Shown piece after piece: positions 23,078-26,756 of a DNA stretch of 26,756 bases (the first letter of the stretch is position 1; each line of letters begins with the position of its first letter). The DNA is from Chloroflexota bacterium. GTDB taxonomy: Bacteria; Chloroflexota; Anaerolineae; Anaerolineales; Anaerolineaceae. Below the pieces are notes generated by a model. That model saw only the letters and a list, made by a program, of their open reading frames with translations. It searched no databases and was not told the origin of the DNA. The stretch covers positions 1 through 26,756 of the forward strand of contig JAJUJY010000047.1 in assembly GCA_029265085.1 (NCBI GenBank). Direction: 5' to 3'. A program made the position numbers and the translations under genes.

Positions 23078-24178
23078 ATGGATTTCCGATTTCAAAGTCC
23101 GGTCGGTCCGCGTGTGCGGATTGGAGGGCGTGAGCGCGATTATTTTTCCGGAACGGGTTACCTGGGGTTACAGTCACATCCGGCGGTACTGCAGGCAGCT
23201 TTAGATACCCTGTTGGAATACGGCCTGAGCACGGCAACTTCGCGCGGTGGATATGGCGAGCATGCGGCCTATGACCGCCTGGCAGAAGCGGTGCGCACCT
23301 TTTTTGGGGCGGAGGATTCGTTGTATTATGCTTCCGGGTACCTCGGAACCATCATCCTGGCGCAAGGTCTGCGTGATCATTACGAACAGGTTTTTATCGA
23401 TGAAGCTTGCCATTTTAGTGTGTTTGATGCTGCGCGGATTTCCGGAAAACCGGTAACCACTTTTCGCCACCTGGATGCAGCTGACCTGGCTGCCCGGTGC
23501 CGCGAAAAGCTGCAGCCAGGTGAGCGCCCGCTCGTGATGAGCGATGGATTATTCCCGATATCTGGCGAATTGGCTCCCGTACCAGATTATTTACCGGTGG
23601 TGGAAGAATTCGACGGCCTGATTGCGCTGGATGATGCCCATGCGGCTGGTGCCATTGGCGCACATGGCCGCGGCACACTGGATTTCTGGTCCGTCAATAA
23701 TTCGCGCTGTTATTCGGCCTGCACGCTCAGTAAAGCGCTGGGTGGGTACGGCGGCCTGATTGCGGATACCTCGGAGCGTATTGCTGAACTGGATCGAAAT
23801 TCACGTGTGTACGTGGCTGCCAGCCCAACGCCGCTGCCGGTTACTGCTGCGGCGGCAAAAGCGCTTACCCTGGCTCACCAGGAACCAGAGCGGCGCGCTC
23901 GGTTGTGGCAAAATGTGGCGCGCGCCCGGACAGGATTGCGCTCGTTGGGTTGGGATCTGCCTGATCTGCCCGTGCCGATTATCTGCCTGCGGGTGAGGCC
24001 CGGATTAGACTTTGCAAAAATTAAAGATGCGCTGTTTGAGCAGGATATTTGTATTGCGCATGTAAAAAATTACTCCAGTACACCAGCCGGTGGGGCACTG
24101 CGTATTGCGATTTTTGCCACGCATACGGAAGAGCAAATTGACCGCCTGGTAGCGGCACTGCGGAAATTGGTCGAGTAA
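23078..24178 (+). CDS. Alpha-oxoamine synthase family PLP enzyme (BioF/KBL-like)
   Basis: A 366-residue fold-type I PLP enzyme. The N-terminus carries the family block FSGTGYLGLQSHP, then ATSRGGYGEHAAYDRLAEA. DDAHAAGAIGAHGRG (D185, H188) binds the PLP ring, and K219 in TLSKALGGYGG forms the Schiff base. Relatives condense an amino acid with an acyl-CoA (8-amino-7-oxononanoate synthase, glycine C-acetyltransferase, serine palmitoyltransferase). Which one this is cannot be told; no biotin genes are near. I start at ATG 23078 (GAGGTGG upstream) because upstream in-frame sequence has no family similarity. The preceding 152-base leader has possible regulatory structure. Confidence 0.88.
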   Translation: MDFRFQSPVGPRVRIGGRERDYFSGTGYLGLQSHPAVLQAALDTLLEYGLSTATSRGGYGEHAAYDRLAEAVRTFFGAEDSLYYASGYLGTIILAQGLRDHYEQVFIDEACHFSVFDAARISGKPVTTFRHLDAADLAARCREKLQPGERPLVMSDGLFPISGELAPVPDYLPVVEEFDGLIALDDAHAAGAIGAHGRGTLDFWSVNNSRCYSACTLSKALGGYGGLIADTSERIAELDRNSRVYVAASPTPLPVTAAAAKALTLAHQEPERRARLWQNVARARTGLRSLGWDLPDLPVPIICLRVRPGLDFAKIKDALFEQDICIAHVKNYSSTPAGGALRIAIFATHTEEQIDRLVAALRKLVE

Positions 24179-24205
24179 TTTAGAGAAAGGCGGTCAAATC
24201 AGGTC

Positions 24206-24235
24206 TTGCATATTTTGATAGATTTTGGTTATGAT
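24206..24235 (+). promoter_or_regulatory. Weak candidate promoter for the DedA-glycosyltransferase pair
   Basis: TTGCAT (24206-24211) and TATGAT (24230-24235) are separated by 18 bases within an AT-rich 115-base gap. The implied leader is about 50 bases. The match is only moderate. Confidence 0.3.
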
Positions 24236-24293
24236 TGAGAGCAATAAAAATAGTTAATTTCCATGTTTGACGTGGTGAAGGTGTTGTACGTAC

Positions 24294-24941
24294 ATGAATG
24301 AATGGTTGACTCTCCTGAACGGCTTTTGGGGAACGATCCAAGGCGGTCAGGTTCAAGCTGCGCAGTTTTGGATTTATCCTATTTTGATGGTACTGGTTGC
24401 TGTAGAAGGGCCGGTTTCTATCTTGTTGGCTGCTGCAGCTTCTTCGGCAGGGTTTATGAACCCGCTGCCGGTATTCATCGCGGCTTCTTTGGGAAATTTG
24501 ATCGCCGACACCCTTTGGTATGGTCTGGGGTATTACGGAAAGATCGATTGGCTGCTGCAGCGCAAAAAATTATTCGGGGTTGACCCGGAAAAAATTGATT
24601 TGCTCAAGCACAGCATTGACCGGAACGTGATCAAAATTTTACTGGTGGCAAAGATCACCAATGGGTTGATTGTTCCAGCGTTGGTTGCGACCGGTGTGGC
24701 GCGTGTTCCACTCCGCCGCTGGTTCCTGACGATTTTCCTGTCAAATGCCTTGATTACCGGAATTTTTGTGGCGGCCGGATATTTTGCCGCCGTCAATTTG
24801 ATGAAGGTGGCTGATGGGATCCGCTATGCTGCTTTCGGGTTTTCTGTAATATTATTTTTTGCGATCCTGGTTTATGTTCGGCGTTTATTTAGCCAGAATG
24901 TGATGGCTTCGATTGAAGAGAAGGATCGCCCAGCCGCATAG
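24294..24941 (+). CDS. DedA-family (VTT domain) integral membrane protein
   Basis: A 215-residue membrane protein with hydrophobic segments at about 25-50, 60-80, 115-135, 145-165 and 175-195. The block VEGPVSILLAAAASSAG with its Glu, followed by SLGNLIADTLWYGLGYYG, is the first half of a DedA/VTT domain. The second half (AKITNGLIVPALVATG) sits where typical members have a GRF-P-R segment; the arginines are replaced. DedA proteins support membrane homeostasis, and some move undecaprenyl phosphate or phospholipids across the membrane. The ATG at 24294 has AAGG about 12 bases upstream. It is followed 15 bases later by the glycosyltransferase, suggesting a joint role in envelope glycan or lipid work. 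Confidence 0.85.
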   Translation: MNEWLTLLNGFWGTIQGGQVQAAQFWIYPILMVLVAVEGPVSILLAAAASSAGFMNPLPVFIAASLGNLIADTLWYGLGYYGKIDWLLQRKKLFGVDPEKIDLLKHSIDRNVIKILLVAKITNGLIVPALVATGVARVPLRRWFLTIFLSNALITGIFVAAGYFAAVNLMKVADGIRYAAFGFSVILFFAILVYVRRLFSQNVMASIEEKDRPAA

Positions 24942-24956
24942 GAGGCTTGGCGTAGT

Positions 24957-26756
24957 ATGCGAATATTGATTGTTTCATCAACCTATCTGCCGTACCTGAA
25001 TGGGCAGGCAGTTTTTGCTGGCAACCTTGCCGAGGGCCTGGTCGAACGAGGCCATTCGGTGATGGTTTTGGTTTCCGGCGAGACATTGCGCTCAGTGCAG
25101 TCAATTCGCAACGGCGTTATTGTTCAGTCTGTGCCGGGTTTGAATTTAAATTTTATTCAAAAAGATTTTTACCTGGCGTGTTTCTATGATGCGACAATCC
25201 GCCATGTTTTTGATGAATTCCAGCCTGAGTTGGTACACTGCCAGGATCCAGCGCCGTTAAGTCAATACGTGGTGCATGAAGCGCGCCGCCGGAAGATTCC
25301 AGTGATGGCAACCCACCATCCCGGCTCAGAAATCAGTGCGCCGCATTTCTCGCGCCTGGCAGCCACGGCGAAGAGCGCGGTGGAGTTTGTTTTATGGAAT
25401 TGCGTGGCAGGATTCTTGAACCAGGCGGATCTGGTGACCTGCCCGTCAAGGGCTTCTGCGCAAATGCTGGCAAACCACCGGATTCATAAAGAAATCCGGC
25501 CAATTTCCTGCGGTGTGCGGTTGGAAAATTTTCACCCGCTGCCCGAGCTGGATCGAAACGCCTTGCGCATGAAGTATGGGCTGGACCCTCAAAAGAAGCT
25601 CTTTGTTTATGTCGGCCGGATCGATATTGAAAAGCGGGTAGAAGTGCTGGTAAAGGCTATGGCCCTGGTGCAGCGTGAGGACGTGCAGCTTGCCATTGCC
25701 GGTCAGGGGTCTTATCAAGATAAAGTGCAGTCGCTGGCTGAACAGCTTGGTTTGCAGCATAAAGTGCGCTTTTTAGGCCAGGTCTCACGGGCTGATTTAC
25801 CGGCTTTGATCAATTGCGCCGATGTGTTTGCGATGCCTGGGGACGGAGAATCGCTCAGCATTGCCACATTAGAGGCGATGGCCTGTCACAAACCCGTCCT
25901 TGCCGCCAATGCAATGGCATTACCAGAGCTGGTTACTCACCGTGTAAATGGTTATTTGTTTGCTCCCCGCGATGCACAAGATGCCGCACGCGGCATTGAA
26001 GAACTGGCCGCTCACCCTGAATGGTGGGAAAAGATGGGCCAAATTGGTGCGGAGCGCGCCGCCCGCCATAATTTACAGGGGGTGTTGGAGCGGTACGCGT
26101 ACACTTACCAGGATGTCATTGCCTCCAGGCAGCCCGCATCTCAACCACATACGCTGCCGCAAGCGGTTTTTTCATTCCTGCACAGCGCCCTGGTTTGGAC
26201 GCGCCCGCTGCAGGTGCTGGCTTTATTGATTTTAATGATGGGAATCAGCGTATTCCTGTACAGCGGTTCTTCTGCCTCGGCGGATTTCCGCATCGAAGAA
26301 ATTCAACCCAAGATTATTCAAGAAGCTGAACGCCTCTTAAAATCCTGGGAAAGCGATGCCGCATTGCCTGCCAATGAAAGCGGTGCGCTGCTTGGCGATG
26401 CAGTCGAAGTACGTTTATTTACCCGCAGCGGTGATAGCACCGTCCTGCAAAACCAGATGATCTGGCTGCGCAGAGGAACAACAACGGAACGGCAAGCACA
26501 GCCATTACAAACGCAAGACCTGTCTCAGGGTAATTCCCCTCAGATGTTGGAAGAATGGGATGCAGAACGACTGTACGGCAATTCCGGCGGCTGGCAGGTA
26601 TTGCCGCAAGGCCAGCGCTCAACACTTGCTGATCCGACCGAAACAAAATTGGAAAAGGTCCTGACGATTACCAGCCAGACCTCCATCGATGCGGCTCAGC
26701 TTGAAAAAATTGAGCACCTCGCGCAGCTCATCGATCAACAACAAAGAGATCCGGCC
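24957..26756 (+). CDS. Family 4-type glycosyltransferase fused to a membrane helix and extracytoplasmic domain (3' partial)
   Basis: The frame is open from ATG 24957 to the window end (600 codons, no stop), so the gene continues beyond. Residues 1-390 form a GT-B, GT4-type retaining glycosyltransferase: MRILIVSSTYLPYLNGQA, then HHPGSE, CGVRLENFHPLP, YVGRIDIEKRVEVL and the EX7E nucleotide-sugar motif (E298 and E306 in GESLSIATLEAMA). About 25 linker residues lead to a hydrophobic helix at about 417-438 (LALLILMMGISVFLYSG). At least 160 further polar residues with no family I recognise follow. GGAGG lies 11 bases before the ATG, just after the DedA stop. Acceptor and donor are unknown; envelope glycolipid or polysaccharide synthesis is likely from context. 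The membrane-plus-tail extension is unusual for this family. Confidence 0.9.
   Translation, partial: MRILIVSSTYLPYLNGQAVFAGNLAEGLVERGHSVMVLVSGETLRSVQSIRNGVIVQSVPGLNLNFIQKDFYLACFYDATIRHVFDEFQPELVHCQDPAPLSQYVVHEARRRKIPVMATHHPGSEISAPHFSRLAATAKSAVEFVLWNCVAGFLNQADLVTCPSRASAQMLANHRIHKEIRPISCGVRLENFHPLPELDRNALRMKYGLDPQKKLFVYVGRIDIEKRVEVLVKAMALVQREDVQLAIAGQGSYQDKVQSLAEQLGLQHKVRFLGQVSRADLPALINCADVFAMPGDGESLSIATLEAMACHKPVLAANAMALPELVTHRVNGYLFAPRDAQDAARGIEELAAHPEWWEKMGQIGAERAARHNLQGVLERYAYTYQDVIASRQPASQPHTLPQAVFSFLHSALVWTRPLQVLALLILMMGISVFLYSGSSASADFRIEEIQPKIIQEAERLLKSWESDAALPANESGALLGDAVEVRLFTRSGDSTVLQNQMIWLRRGTTTERQAQPLQTQDLSQGNSPQMLEEWDAERLYGNSGGWQVLPQGQRSTLADPTETKLEKVLTITSQTSIDAAQLEKIEHLAQLIDQQQRDPA

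Noticed and set aside
23078..24178. Biotin synthesis gene bioF
   Set aside because: The family fits, but no other biotin gene is nearby and substrate-specific residues cannot be judged, so only the family name is given.
1..26756. CRISPR array, tRNA, insertion sequence, phage, toxin-antitoxin or defence genes
   Set aside because: No regularly spaced repeats, cloverleaf-like segments, transposase motifs or defence-family signatures were seen on either strand.

Overview
The window is ordinary-looking, gene-dense chromosomal DNA that I infer comes from a member of the Chloroflexota, most likely class Anaerolineae. This rests on Thr/Pro-rich C-terminal tails on envelope proteins, a secreted CAP-domain protein ending in a short hydrophobic-LP-basic tail, an FHA/PP2C signalling pair, and a class B penicillin-binding protein with a lipoprotein signal. 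This is an inference from gene style; no rRNA or marker tree was available. I see no tRNA, rRNA, CRISPR array, insertion sequence or phage gene. No gene-free gap exceeds about 250 bases.

Layout. 1-1315 (+): the end of a GAF-type sensor histidine kinase and its LuxR-type response regulator, closed by a terminator. 1551-3672 (+): a stand-alone receiver protein, an MFS exporter and a small PUA/ASCH-like protein, then a terminator. 3862-5105 (+): a 32-residue membrane peptide, a SAM methyltransferase and an unrecognised 118-residue protein. The last ends in a hairpin shared with the convergent CAP gene. 5124-10854 (-): secreted CAP/BACON-like protein, type II NADH dehydrogenase, and a PcrA/UvrD helicase with its own consensus promoter. 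10922-16782 (-): a tightly packed run, xpt-guaA-(VWA/FHA)-PP2C-(DUF3267-like peptidase), with ATGA overlaps or 17-base gaps. 16899-26756 (+), divergent from xpt: Maf, a lipoprotein penicillin-binding protein, RsgA, L-Ala-D/L-Glu epimerase, NlpC/P60 hydrolase, alpha-oxoamine synthase, DedA-family protein and a family-4-type glycosyltransferase. The last runs off the end and carries an unexpected membrane segment and extracytoplasmic domain.

How the genes fit together. The right half is largely about the cell envelope: peptidoglycan transpeptidation (PBP), breakdown of muropeptides (NlpC/P60 and epimerase, a YkfB/YkfC-like pair), lipid-carrier or membrane homeostasis (DedA) and glycan transfer. 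The minus-strand block joins guanine-nucleotide salvage and synthesis to a predicted membrane phospho-signalling module: a receptor-like VWA/FHA protein, a membrane-anchored PP2C phosphatase and an integral-membrane metallopeptidase. No Ser/Thr kinase is visible, so that module is incomplete here.

Nothing is clearly a new defence or mobile system. The most unusual points are the glycosyltransferase fusion, the VWA/FHA-PP2C-peptidase cluster attached to guaA, predicted near-leaderless promoters for pcrA and maf, and a leader before the oxoamine synthase that may hide its ribosome binding site.
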